Source: Auritidibacter ignavus
GTDB lineage: Bacteria; Actinomycetota; Actinomycetes; Actinomycetales; Micrococcaceae
Direction of reading: 5' to 3'
Assembly: GCF_003703835.1 (NCBI RefSeq)
Contig: NZ_RDQR01000001.1
Span: 309,037 to 373,036 of the forward strand
Length of the DNA stretch: 64,000 nucleotides
Shown here: positions 35,049-43,663 of the stretch, in pieces
Layout: each line of letters starts with the position of its first letter
Position numbering within the stretch: the stretch's first letter is position 1
Translations under genes and position numbers: made by a program
Notes under the pieces: generated by a model
Seen by the model: only the letters and a program-made list of their open reading frames with translations
Told to the model about the DNA's origin: nothing
The model's database searches: none

Positions 35049-35870
35049 TTAAAGGTTGCGTAAGATCTGCAGGATGCCCGCAGCGTTCGGGGCGGTCGCG
35101 GTGCCGGCCAAGGTGATGTCCAGTTCGGTGGCGGTACTGGCCGTTGGGCGCCCCAGGGCAATGAGTCGGTAGTGTGCTAGCGGCGCCGGAAGCTCACCTG
35201 CCCGCTCGGCCAGCTGGCGGACCGCTGAGGAGGCGGTGAGCACCACCGGGGTACGCGGGTTCAACGCGTGCAGGTCCACCAGACGCTGAGCGCTCTCGGG
35301 GTGTGGGGCGGCCAATAACCGTCGCCCTGCCGGTCCGGGATAGACCACCGTGTGATAGATCGGCACGTGATCGACCCGATAGCCGAGCCCACGCAGTCCC
35401 GTCACCAACGTCTCAGTGGCTGCAGCTGATTGGGGTAGTGCCACCGGCCGCGCCGGCTCGACCGGCAGTTTCCGGGACCCAGGCAGGTCGGTGAGAATGC
35501 CGTGCGCAGACGCTTCGGTGGTGGGGGTCCAGACCGTGCCCGGGTAACCATGCTCGCCCACCTTCCGGGCGGTGCCGGCCCCGGTAGCGACCACGACAGT
35601 GTCGCCGCCGGCCAGCCGGGCCCAATCAAGCCCCAGCAAGCTCAGCGCGCGGACGGTATTGGGGCTGGTCACCACCACGCCGGCGAACACGCCAGCGTGG
35701 AGCCCCGCTACGAGACGCTGGCCCGGCACGCGGTCCTCGGCCAGCACGAAATCGGTCAGGGGGCAGAACTGCACGCTGACACCGTGGTCACCCAGTCCGG
35801 CCTCTAATTGCGACGCTTGGGCCGGGTGCCGGGTGATCACCACCGTGTCGGTGACCACCTCGGTCATCAC
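35049..35870 (-). CDS. hemD: Uroporphyrinogen-III synthase
   Basis: The 273-residue protein has the loosely conserved HemD pattern: VVITRHPAQASQLEAGL at the start, VVVTSPNTVRALSLLG near 65, and VVLTASSAVRQLAE with LIALGRPTA near 210-235. It closes hydroxymethylbilane to uroporphyrinogen III. HemD proteins diverge strongly, but the four-base ATGA overlap with hemC supports the call. Confidence 0.88.
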   Translation of the reverse strand: MMTEVVTDTVVITRHPAQASQLEAGLGDHGVSVQFCPLTDFVLAEDRVPGQRLVAGLHAGVFAGVVVTSPNTVRALSLLGLDWARLAGGDTVVVATGAGTARKVGEHGYPGTVWTPTTEASAHGILTDLPGSRKLPVEPARPVALPQSAAATETLVTGLRGLGYRVDHVPIYHTVVYPGPAGRRLLAAPHPESAQRLVDLHALNPRTPVVLTASSAVRQLAERAGELPAPLAHYRLIALGRPTASTATELDITLAGTATAPNAAGILQILRNL

Positions 35871-36937
35871 GACAGGCTACTCCCACCGTTTCCGCGCGGC
35901 GGTGCTTCGGGCAACAGCTCAGCCCCGGAATCCAGGAGTTCTTCGGCAACGGCCGTACCCAGTTGCCACGCATCGGCCCGGGAGTGGTCGTCATCGATCA
36001 GCTGGTCACCGTCGACACAGACCGGTACCGACCGATTGGCGCGGATCAGGTTAACCCCGTCCATCCCGGCGACCATGGCCTGTAATGCGAGCGTGCCGGA
36101 GTGGGCGTCCACGGTGGCCAGGGCCCCGATCGGGGCCGCACAGCCGGCTTCCAACCGGGCCAACACCGCGCGTTCGGCAGTGACTTGGAGCAGGGTGGCG
36201 GGGTCATTGAGTTGTGCCAAGGCGTCTTCGACCGCCGATCCGAGCAGGCGAGTGGTACTGACCTCGACCGCCAGCGCTGCTTGACCGGGGGCCGGTAGCA
36301 TGACCGAGGGGTCGAGCCGTTCGGTAATGGCCCAGTCCATGTCCACTCGGTCGAGCCCGGCACAGGCTAGGATAACCGCGTCCAGATCGCCACGGTCCGA
36401 TCCGGCAGCGGCCGGTGCGTTGTCGTGGTGGTGTTCGTAGCCGACCACCCGCGCCAAGCGGGTGGCGACATTGCCACGGATATCGACCGGTTGCAGATCG
36501 GGCCGGTAGTGGAGCAATTGCGCCACGCGCCGGGGTGAGCCGGTCCCAATACGGGCCCCTGCCGGGAGCTCATCCAGGCTCATGCCGTCTCGGGCGCACA
36601 GCGCATCGCGGGGATCAGCTCGGACGGGTACGGCCGCGATGCGCAAGGACTCGGGCTGGATCGCTGGCAGGTCCTTCAGCGAGTGCACGGCCAGATCCAC
36701 CCGACCCTGCACCACAGCGGTCCGCACCGCTGCAGCGAACACTCCGGTGCCACCCAGTGAGGCCAGCGAGCCGGTGGTCACATCACCTTCGGTGCGGATG
36801 ATCTGGGAGGTGATCTCCACCCCGGGTAGCCAGTCGCTGAGCTGATCGGCAACCTGCTGGGCCTGCGTGCGGGCCAGCGCGGAACCGCGAGTGCCCATCA
36901 ACAACATCCGGCCGGGCACGGAGTCGGTAACGGTCAT
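35867..36937 (-). CDS. hemC: Hydroxymethylbilane synthase (porphobilinogen deaminase)
   Basis: The 356-residue enzyme polymerises four porphobilinogens. Visible family motifs are MGTRGSALARTQAQQVAD near residue 14, HSLKDLPA near 83, IGTGSPRRVAQL near 127 and the dipyrromethane-cofactor cysteine in EAGCAAPIGALA near 260. The start directly follows the chdC stop with no gap, and the stop overlaps hemD. Confidence 0.95.
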   Translation of the reverse strand: MTVTDSVPGRMLLMGTRGSALARTQAQQVADQLSDWLPGVEITSQIIRTEGDVTTGSLASLGGTGVFAAAVRTAVVQGRVDLAVHSLKDLPAIQPESLRIAAVPVRADPRDALCARDGMSLDELPAGARIGTGSPRRVAQLLHYRPDLQPVDIRGNVATRLARVVGYEHHHDNAPAAAGSDRGDLDAVILACAGLDRVDMDWAITERLDPSVMLPAPGQAALAVEVSTTRLLGSAVEDALAQLNDPATLLQVTAERAVLARLEAGCAAPIGALATVDAHSGTLALQAMVAGMDGVNLIRANRSVPVCVDGDQLIDDDHSRADAWQLGTAVAEELLDSGAELLPEAPPRGNGGSSLS

Positions 36938-37696
36938 TTAGGCCAACACCTCGGCGACGTCATCGATCTCGATGTAGTGACCGGTGTAGAAGGGGACTTC
37001 TTCGCGCACATAGTGCCGGGTCTCGTTATTGCGCAGATGCCGCATCATGTCAACCAGCATATCCAGTCGGGGCGCTTCCAGGCCCAACAACCATTCCCAG
37101 TCGTTCAGGCCGAAGGCCGAAACGGTGTTGGCCCAGACATCAGGGAAGTCTTGGCCGAGCTGGCCGTGGGAGCGCAGCAAGTCACGCCGTTTGGCCGGAT
37201 CCATGGTGTACCAGTCGTAGGAGCGCACAAACGGGTAGAAGCACAGCCATTTGCGGGGTTTGCGGCCCATCGCGAAGGCCGGCACGTGGTCCCTATTGAA
37301 CTCCGCCATCCGGTCGGCCCCCATGGCGGTAAAGGCTACGTGGGTTCCGGCAAACAGATCGGCGCGACGCACTTGGCGGATGGCCTGTTGCAGGGCAACC
37401 GGGTCCTTACCCCACATCCACACCATCACATCGGCTTCGGCTCGCATACCGGAGACGTCATAGAGACCCCGTACGGTGATGCCCTGTTCGGACAGATCAG
37501 CAACTAAGGCGCGGAAGGCCTCGGCATCACGCTGTTTTTCCGAGGCCGACCGGGCCGAGCCCACGGAGTTCTCGTGACGGTTGCGGGCAAAGACCGTGTA
37601 CGTGGTGAACCAACTCGTGTCCAATTCGGGGACCGAGCTGGCCTGTTGTTGCACCGTACCGGGGGCTGGGGTGCTGTTCTCCGTCTGTTCTGTCAT
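36938..37696 (-). CDS. chdC: Coproheme decarboxylase (HemQ, chlorite-dismutase family)
   Basis: The 252-residue protein is the actinobacterial type of HemQ. Landmarks are FTTYTVFARN near residue 30, RGLYDVSGMRAEADVMVWMW near 75, and the characteristic KWLCFYPFVRSYDWY near 150, which carries the catalytic Tyr region. It converts coproheme to protohaem in two H2O2-dependent decarboxylations. Its presence shows that haem is made by the coproporphyrin-dependent route. The first 20 residues are a disordered Thr/Gln/Pro leader. It lies between cgoX (38-base gap) and hemC (no gap). Confidence 0.94.
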   Translation of the reverse strand: MTEQTENSTPAPGTVQQQASSVPELDTSWFTTYTVFARNRHENSVGSARSASEKQRDAEAFRALVADLSEQGITVRGLYDVSGMRAEADVMVWMWGKDPVALQQAIRQVRRADLFAGTHVAFTAMGADRMAEFNRDHVPAFAMGRKPRKWLCFYPFVRSYDWYTMDPAKRRDLLRSHGQLGQDFPDVWANTVSAFGLNDWEWLLGLEAPRLDMLVDMMRHLRNNETRHYVREEVPFYTGHYIEIDDVAEVLA

Positions 37697-37734
37697 GACG
37701 GTCTCACTTCCTCTCGTGTCGGATGATCACTACG

Positions 37735-39318
37735 TCAGGATTGATCTGTCGGGGTGCTCACAGGCGGTGGTGATTTGATCAGCTGGCGGGCCCGCTGACG
37801 CACATCAGAGATGATCGCCAGCAGTCCCGTGCCCGACACCCACGGGCCGGCGGCCATCATGGACTCGGGCTCCATCGCCTCCAGCAACGCATTCACCGCG
37901 CGGGTATGGGCTGGAGTCGGCGAAGGCAAGGCCTCGCGCCAGCGCACCACCGCTGAGGCACGCACCCGGGCGGCAAAGTTTTCCGTGTCAACACCGAGCA
38001 ATCGGGGCACGTCGGCCAGGGCGGCGGTGATGAGCTGGTCATCGGTGCTGTGATACCCCAACGCGTGCCCGGCAACGGGATCGGAGATGTGGCCGTAACT
38101 GAGCCGGAGCACATGTCGGTGGGTAGCACCGGTGGGGTTAAGTCGTTCATGCAGCCAGGCCCACTTGGCCGAGACGTGGGTCATCGCCTTGGCGGCCACA
38201 TCCGTGACGTCAGGAGCCACCAGCAACCCGGTCCCGCGCGGGGCAGCGTCCAGTTCGGGGTGGTCGACTAGCAGTGTCACCAGGCCCACACCGGTTCCGG
38301 TGGCCGGTTGCGCCTCGGTCGGAAGTTCGGGTGCCTGGCGCCTCGCGCGCAACGTGGTGATCAGCCGGTAGCTCGTCACGGCGTCACAGGCCAGCACGAG
38401 GCGGTCGCCGCTCAGCTCGACCTCGGATGCCTCAGCGGCGGTGATGAGTACTCGGTAACCAGAGCCGCCGGGGGTCTCAGCGTCCGCGAGCGAGGTCACC
38501 GGGGCTGAGGTCACCAGATCCACTCCCCTCTCAGCTAGCTCCGCGGTCAGGGCGTCGATGATCCGGTGCATACCACCACGTAAAGAGTTCACCGCGGCCC
38601 CGGGCCGACCGGACCGTTTCAGCGCCGTAATGGCCGCCGCCAGCGACCCCTGTTCCACCATCGCGTCCAAGAGACCGGGGATCAGCTGACGCACGTCCGC
38701 GCTCGCCGGGTCAGTGGAGAGCACGCCGGCGACCACCGGGGCCACAAGGTTATCGACCACAGCCGGGCCCATACGGTCTGCGACTACCTCGGCGAGGGTG
38801 ATCGGTGTCTGGTCGGTTAACACCTGTCGGTAGTCATCCACGGGGGCCGAGAGGTCTTGTTGGGCCCGAGCGATCCCTTCAGGACCGAGAGCTGTGGCTA
38901 CATCGGGGCTGTGCAGATCTCCGGGAATGCCGAGCACGCCCACTGTCGGGGAAGGAATCGCCCCCCGGTCGCGGGTGTACAGCCACGAGCCACTGGCCTG
39001 TGGTGCCACGATCTCCTCGCCTAGCCCCAGTTCTGTGATCAGCTCCGCCACGGCGGGACCACGGGTGGCAAAAGCTTCCGCGCCAGCGTCCACCCGCAAC
39101 GACACGTTCGGGTCGTGTCTCACCTGCTCATCCGTCGGATTGATCGCCTCACCGAGCTCCAGACCGGCCAACGCACCACCAGGATGCATTGCGGCCTCCA
39201 GCACCGCGACGCGAGCCCCGGCCATGCTCAGCTCCCGGGCCGCGGTGAGTCCGGCGATGCCACCGCCGATAACCACGACGTCGTAGTGGTTCCCCTGCAA
39301 CCCGGGTAGCTCACTCAT
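37735..39318 (-). CDS. cgoX: Coproporphyrinogen III oxidase, FAD-dependent (HemY-type, CgoX)
   Basis: The 527-residue flavoprotein begins with an FAD-binding motif, VVVIGGGIAGLTAARELSMAG, near residue 14. It follows the HemY/protoporphyrinogen-oxidase family layout (GAEAFATRGPAV near 78, LRGGMHRIIDALTAEL near 245). With ChdC present it should oxidise coproporphyrinogen III to coproporphyrin III in the cytoplasm. The usual C-terminal GxGLPxCI-like motif appears altered to GTGLLAIISDV. It overlaps hemE by eight bases. Confidence 0.9.
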   Translation of the reverse strand: MSELPGLQGNHYDVVVIGGGIAGLTAARELSMAGARVAVLEAAMHPGGALAGLELGEAINPTDEQVRHDPNVSLRVDAGAEAFATRGPAVAELITELGLGEEIVAPQASGSWLYTRDRGAIPSPTVGVLGIPGDLHSPDVATALGPEGIARAQQDLSAPVDDYRQVLTDQTPITLAEVVADRMGPAVVDNLVAPVVAGVLSTDPASADVRQLIPGLLDAMVEQGSLAAAITALKRSGRPGAAVNSLRGGMHRIIDALTAELAERGVDLVTSAPVTSLADAETPGGSGYRVLITAAEASEVELSGDRLVLACDAVTSYRLITTLRARRQAPELPTEAQPATGTGVGLVTLLVDHPELDAAPRGTGLLVAPDVTDVAAKAMTHVSAKWAWLHERLNPTGATHRHVLRLSYGHISDPVAGHALGYHSTDDQLITAALADVPRLLGVDTENFAARVRASAVVRWREALPSPTPAHTRAVNALLEAMEPESMMAAGPWVSGTGLLAIISDVRQRARQLIKSPPPVSTPTDQS

Positions 39319-40501
39319 GGGGTAACACCACGCCCTGGGAATCCTCAGCGGACCGCACTCCCACCGAGATGGAGTGGATGAACGAGACGAGCTCGGTCAA
39401 TACCTCCGGGTCGGTGCTGGGTGGGACCCCGTGCCCCAGGTTGACCACGTGCCCGGGGGCGCACTCGCCGGCGGCCAGCACCGCGCGGGTGTGGGCTTCA
39501 AGGGCGGGCCATCCGGCATCGAGGAAGGCCGGATCGATATTGCCTTGCAGGGCGCGTAGTGGCTGGGCCTGCTCACCACGGCGGGCTTGCAGGCGTCGAT
39601 AGGCCTCGTCCAGCCCGATGCGGTAGTCCACGCCGATCACCGACGCTCCTGCCTCACGCATCAGGTCCAAAATCTCAGCGGTGCCGGTCCCAAAGTGCAC
39701 CACCGGCAGGTCGAGTTCGGCTCGCAGGCTGTCGAGCTCCGCCAAGGCTAGCGCTGAGTACGGCATCACCGAATGCTGATAGTCAGTCCGCGATAACGAC
39801 CCAGCCCAGGAATCGAAGAGTTGGACCGCCGAAGCCCCCGCGCGCACCTGGGCGGCGAGGAACAGACCGGAGGCGTGGGCGGCCCAGCGCATCAGCGCCT
39901 CCCAAGTCTCCGGTTCCCGGTGCATCATGGCCCGTGGCCCCAGGTGCTCCCGGCTCGGTTTGCCCTCCACCATATAAGCGGCCACGGTGAACGGCGCTCC
40001 AGCGAAACCAATGAGGGGGCGAGGCCCGAGCTCAGCAACGGTACGCTGTACTGCTTCGGCAATTGGAGCAAAAATTTCGGGGCCGAGTTGATCCAGATCT
40101 GGTAGCGCTGCCACATCCTGTGCAGTCCGGACCGGTTTTTCGAGCACTGGCCCCACACCGGGCTGGATCTCTACGCCAATTCCGGCCAAACGGAGCGGGA
40201 TCACAATATCGGAGAAAAAGATCGCAGCGTCCACGTCATGGCGTCGCACCGGTTGCAGAGTGATTTCACTGGCCAGTTCGGGGTTCACGCAGGCATCCAG
40301 CATGGTGGTGCCTTCCCTTAAGCGTCGGTATTCGGGAAGCGACCGGCCGGCCTGACGCATAAACCACACCGGACGGCGACTAGGCATCTGCCCTCGGTAG
40401 GCTCGAATCAGATCGGACTGTGCGGTCGATCGTCGCGCATCGTCGGTGAGCAACGGGTGATTTGCCCACACGCTGGAGCCACCACGGGATTCTTGAGTCA
40501 T
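39311..40501 (-). CDS. hemE: Uroporphyrinogen decarboxylase
   Basis: The 396-residue enzyme converts uroporphyrinogen III to coproporphyrinogen III. The signature WFMRQAGRSLPEYRRLRE is near residue 46, and GFAGAPFTVAAYMVEGKPS near 165. The N-terminal 25 residues are an extension. A GGAGAA ribosome site precedes the ATG at 40501. This is the first gene of the minus-strand haem cluster; hemA runs divergently from a shared 184-base intergenic region. Confidence 0.94.
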   Translation of the reverse strand: MTQESRGGSSVWANHPLLTDDARRSTAQSDLIRAYRGQMPSRRPVWFMRQAGRSLPEYRRLREGTTMLDACVNPELASEITLQPVRRHDVDAAIFFSDIVIPLRLAGIGVEIQPGVGPVLEKPVRTAQDVAALPDLDQLGPEIFAPIAEAVQRTVAELGPRPLIGFAGAPFTVAAYMVEGKPSREHLGPRAMMHREPETWEALMRWAAHASGLFLAAQVRAGASAVQLFDSWAGSLSRTDYQHSVMPYSALALAELDSLRAELDLPVVHFGTGTAEILDLMREAGASVIGVDYRIGLDEAYRRLQARRGEQAQPLRALQGNIDPAFLDAGWPALEAHTRAVLAAGECAPGHVVNLGHGVPPSTDPEVLTELVSFIHSISVGVRSAEDSQGVVLPHE

Positions 40502-40536
40502 GACCCCATTCTCCCACGTTGAACCTCATGCCCCTG

Positions 40537-40564
40537 AATGTAAGACGTGGTGATCAGCCGTCAG
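40537..40564 (-). promoter_or_regulatory. Candidate promoter of the hemE-led cluster
   Basis: On the minus strand CTGACG (40559-40564) and TACATT (40537-40542) are separated by 16 bases, each matching the vegetative consensus at four of six positions. They lie about 35 bases upstream of the hemE ATG. Confidence 0.35.
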
Positions 40565-40636
40565 AGGAAAAACCATCGCGATGGCACCCCGGACTGTTCA
40601 GGCAAAGATGACACACCGTGAGGCATCATACTTAGG

Positions 40637-40664
40637 GTGCGCTCACTTTAATCGGTGAGTGCAC
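40637..40664 (+). promoter_or_regulatory. Ten-bp dyad just upstream of hemA
   Basis: GTGCGCTCAC (40637-40646) and GTGAGTGCAC (40655-40664) are inverted repeats with one mismatch around an eight-base spacer. They end 21 bases before the hemA start. They could be an operator or an RNA hairpin in the hemA leader. No regulator is assigned. Confidence 0.4.
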
Positions 40665-40685
40665 TGGCCTAGCATGGAAGTCATT

Positions 40686-42092
40686 GTGGCATTATTTTCG
40701 TTGGTTGCTGCGCACACCTGGCTTGACCTCGAGACGGTGGCGGAATTAAGCAACGGAGTTCCAGGGGTCGCCTCCACGGTAGAAAACTCTCCCCATTTAC
40801 AGGGGGCAGTGTCTCTTTCGACCTGTAACCGTGTCGAAGTGTATGCAGAAATCGCTACCGGAGCCGACGCGGCACAAGCCCAGGTTGACATCCTCCAGAG
40901 CATCGCCGACCAGACCGGTCTGCGCCTAGACCAGGTTCGGGATGCGTTCCATATCCTTCCGCACGACGAGACGGTACGACACCTCTTCGAAGTCGGCGCC
41001 GGACTCAAGTCTGCTGTCGTTGGTGAACGCGAGATCGCCGGACAGGTGCGCCGGGCCCTCACCGAGGCCAAGCAAGCCAACACCACCACGGGTAATCTCA
41101 CCAAACTTTTCGAAACTGCGTCCCGGACCGCCAAACAAGTCGGTACCGAAACCGCGTTGGGATCGACTGGACGGTCGGTCGTGTCTGTGGCGCTGGAGCT
41201 AGCAACCCAAATCCGAGCCGGGTCAACCGTCGTGGCGACCAAGCGGTTCTGGGAAGATGCCAATGTGTTGCTGGTGGGTACCGGTGCATACGCCGGAACT
41301 ACCATCGCCCAGCTGGAGCAACTCGGCGCTCGCAACGTTGCAGTGTATTCCTCCTCGGGCCGAGCCGAGCAGTTTGTCGCCGATCGTGGTGACTGGGCCA
41401 TGGCAGTAGATAGTGACATGGTGCATGAGGCTTTTGCCGAAGCAGACGTCGTGATTGGCGTTTCTGGGCAAGAGCGGACCATCTCCAAACCTGAGTTGCA
41501 ACGACTGCGTTCCGGCCTCCCGCATCGCTTGACCATTATCGATCTAGCGCTCAGCCATGACTTCGATCCCGATATCGCCGATCTTGACGGGGTTGACGTG
41601 GTTACGCTCGAGTCGGTCAAGATGGCGGCGCCAGACGAGCAACAAGAATCCATTACTCGGGCCAAAGGCCTCGTGGACCAAGCCGTCGAAGATTTCCTCA
41701 GTGAGTCCAAACAGCGCTCTGCCTCCGATGCCATTGTGACCTTGCGCGAGCACACTCAATCCGTACTCGAGGACGAAATTGCTCGCGTGCGGCAACGCCA
41801 CGGATGTACCGCAGCCGCCGAGGAAGTGGAATTCGCCATGCGTCGCATGGTGCGTCAGCTCTTGCACGAACCAACAGTGCGGGCACGTCACCTGGCCGAA
41901 GAAGGGCGCCTAGCGGACTACGAGCTCGCACTGGAAACCATTTTCGGTCTCGACGTGGCCGCCGAAACCGCTGAAAGACAGCGCAAGAAAGCTGAGCGTC
42001 AAGCAGCACGCAAGCGTGCACAGACACCCGAGCAGACACCGGTAGCCGATCCCACGTGCCCCCACTCCGATCATCGTGCCGAGAGCGCTTAA
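40686..42092 (+). CDS. hemA: Glutamyl-tRNA reductase
   Basis: The enzyme reduces glutamyl-tRNA to glutamate-1-semialdehyde, the first committed haem step. The catalytic-Cys motif LSTCNRVEVYAE is near residue 44, GLKSAVVGEREIAGQVRRAL near 105, and an NADP-binding region near 195 (VLLVGTGAYAGTT). The last 60 residues form the basic Arg/Lys/Gln dimerisation region and tail. The GTG at 40686 gives a family-like start (VALFSLVAAHTWLDLE) and has GGAAG five bases upstream. Upstream ATGs at 40659 and 40674 are less likely. Confidence 0.93.
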   Translation: MALFSLVAAHTWLDLETVAELSNGVPGVASTVENSPHLQGAVSLSTCNRVEVYAEIATGADAAQAQVDILQSIADQTGLRLDQVRDAFHILPHDETVRHLFEVGAGLKSAVVGEREIAGQVRRALTEAKQANTTTGNLTKLFETASRTAKQVGTETALGSTGRSVVSVALELATQIRAGSTVVATKRFWEDANVLLVGTGAYAGTTIAQLEQLGARNVAVYSSSGRAEQFVADRGDWAMAVDSDMVHEAFAEADVVIGVSGQERTISKPELQRLRSGLPHRLTIIDLALSHDFDPDIADLDGVDVVTLESVKMAAPDEQQESITRAKGLVDQAVEDFLSESKQRSASDAIVTLREHTQSVLEDEIARVRQRHGCTAAAEEVEFAMRRMVRQLLHEPTVRARHLAEEGRLADYELALETIFGLDVAAETAERQRKKAERQAARKRAQTPEQTPVADPTCPHSDHRAESA

Positions 42093-42139
42093 GCACTCAC
42101 CACCGGCCACCTCTTTCGCTCACCTGCGACACTTCTCAT

Positions 42140-42184
42140 CCAAGAGCTCGGTGCACAGTTTTCACTGGCTTTGTGCTCTCTTGG
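42140..42184 (+). terminator. Possible terminator after hemA
   Basis: CCAAGAG (42140-42146) pairs with CTCTTGG (42178-42184), and an inner GCACA can pair with TGTGC. The structure is imperfect and lacks a strong U run. Confidence 0.35.
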
Positions 42185-42352
42185 ACGCGCATTCATCACT
42201 TATATTTTACCTTTCATCTATTTTCCCAGCATAGCGTCGAGTGTGTTAAGAGAGTTGCCTCTCACGGCAAAAGACTTCCGATAAACTCCCAAGTCACTGG
42301 CAATATTGCGATTCCATCAGTAAAGTATGAGAATCGTTAACTACGTTTTTTT

Positions 42353-42372
42353 CGAGGGATGACAATCACTCG
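42353..42372. promoter_or_regulatory. Near-palindrome upstream of the TetR-family gene
   Basis: CGAGGGAT and ATCACTCG are arranged as an inverted repeat (seven of eight pairs match) around a four-base centre. Size and position fit a TetR-type autoregulatory operator. The assignment is inference only. Confidence 0.3.
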
Positions 42373-42472
42373 TAATTTCAGTAGAAATACGACAGACATT
42401 CATCACCGTGGAAGGATGGCGAACTCTCCATGGTGCAGACCACACCGATACGTCAAGGACGGTTAGCAACTC

Positions 42473-43078
42473 GTGACACGTCTACCTAGAAGCCAGCGTC
42501 GAGAACAACTTCTCACCATCGCTGCTCAACATTTTGGAATCAACGGCTACGTCAGATCCTCTATGGACGCCATTGCCAAGGAAGCCGCAATTTCCAAGCC
42601 AGTTCTCTATCAGCACTTCGAGGGCAAAGAAGACATCTACCGCGCCATCTTCAATGACCATCTCAAAATGCTCGGCGAGAAACTCACCCAAGCTTTCGAC
42701 GAAGAAAGCGACTCAGAGCGACAGTGCGTTTACAAGTGCGTTGCCGCGGCCTTTGAATTCGCCTCGCGCCCTGATCGTCCATTCCGAGTCATTCTGGACC
42801 GTTCGACTCCTCTGGAGGGTGAGCTCGACCGAGTCCGTCGGGAGTTTCTCGGAAAGATCACCGACAAAATCCACACCTTACTGGTTGACGACTCCCATCT
42901 CACCGACCAGCAGACCAGACTTGTCTCTTCCATGGTCACGATTACCGTGATTAGCGCAGCCCACGGTTGGACCTATATGTCCAAGGATCAGCAACAGACC
43001 GAGGAACTGGGCCCGAACCAGACCGCCGAGATCGTGACCGACATGTTGCGTGAGGGCATTTCTGTGTTTCGGAACTGA
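42473..43078 (+). CDS. TetR/AcrR family transcriptional regulator
   Basis: The 201-residue protein begins with RRGQLL-like helix residues and a canonical TetR helix-turn-helix: MDAIAKEAAISKPVLYQHFE at about residues 30-50. A divergent ligand-binding domain follows. The start is a GTG preceded by a weak AAGGAC. A TetR regulator sits in the same place before the DUF3107 gene and the DEAD-box helicase in mycobacteria. Its ligand and targets are unknown; a self-regulating site may lie at 42353-42372. Confidence 0.88.
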   Translation: MTRLPRSQRREQLLTIAAQHFGINGYVRSSMDAIAKEAAISKPVLYQHFEGKEDIYRAIFNDHLKMLGEKLTQAFDEESDSERQCVYKCVAAAFEFASRPDRPFRVILDRSTPLEGELDRVRREFLGKITDKIHTLLVDDSHLTDQQTRLVSSMVTITVISAAHGWTYMSKDQQQTEELGPNQTAEIVTDMLREGISVFRN

Positions 43079-43202
43079 CAATTACGCCACTGGCCGAAGC
43101 CCGCGGCAGACAGGGCTGAGAGCGCACGGAGCCGAGGGCGTCTCCGCTAAGCTGGGTTCCCGAAACAACACTAACCGCGTTCACGGCTTGTGAAGGAGAG
43201 AC

Positions 43203-43427
43203 ATGGAAATTCGTATCGGTGTTCAACACGTCACCCGTGAAATTGTGTTCAAGACAGATTTGCCGGCTGAGAAAGTGGTCGAGCAAGTCCAAACCGCCAT
43301 CAAGGATGGAGGTATGGTTCAGATCGACGATATTAAGGGTCGTACGATCCTGGTCCCCGGCAATGTTGTAGGCTATGTCGAGGTAGGAGACACCACGTCT
43401 GGCCCGGTCGGTTTTGTCGCCAGCTAG
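43203..43427 (+). CDS. DUF3107 family small protein
   Basis: This 74-residue protein is the highly conserved actinobacterial DUF3107 (start MEIRIGVQHVTREIV, end GPVGFVAS). Function is not established. AAGGAGAG lies a few bases upstream of the ATG, a strong ribosome site. It lies between the TetR gene and the DEAD-box helicase, its usual place in the phylum. Confidence 0.9.
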   Translation: MEIRIGVQHVTREIVFKTDLPAEKVVEQVQTAIKDGGMVQIDDIKGRTILVPGNVVGYVEVGDTTSGPVGFVAS

Positions 43428-43556
43428 ACTCGACCATTCCTCACTACGACACCACGTCCCCGGTGTCATTGACGCCCCTGGATGACCGGTCGTCTGCGAT
43501 AGAACGCTACCGCTTACTACAGCTCAGAAGACTAAACCGCGATCGGCTCCACTTTT

Positions 43557-43586
43557 TTGTCCATTGTGTTGACCCGCTCGTATAGT
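43557..43586 (+). promoter_or_regulatory. Candidate promoter of the DEAD-box helicase gene
   Basis: TTGTCC (43557-43562) and TATAGT (43581-43586) are 18 bases apart. They lie about 80 bases upstream of the helicase ATG. Confidence 0.45.
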
Positions 43587-43663
43587 CCTCGATTCAGTGG
43601 CACCCTACAATCCGACTGACACATACCTTGGGTTGTGGGGTGCCACGAGAAAGTTCATCTCAG

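Larger units (their letters stand above)
42093..42472. other. 380-base AT-richer intergenic region between hemA and the TetR gene
   Basis: This stretch is visibly richer in A and T than its neighbours and has no credible gene on either strand. It holds a possible hemA terminator (42140-42184) and a near-palindrome (42353-42372) about 100 bases before the TetR start. Nothing else stands out. Confidence 0.5.

Noticed and set aside
30836..42092. Ferrochelatase gene in the haem cluster
   Set aside because: All frames in the cluster are assigned to other steps; no ferrochelatase motif was seen, so it must lie outside the window.
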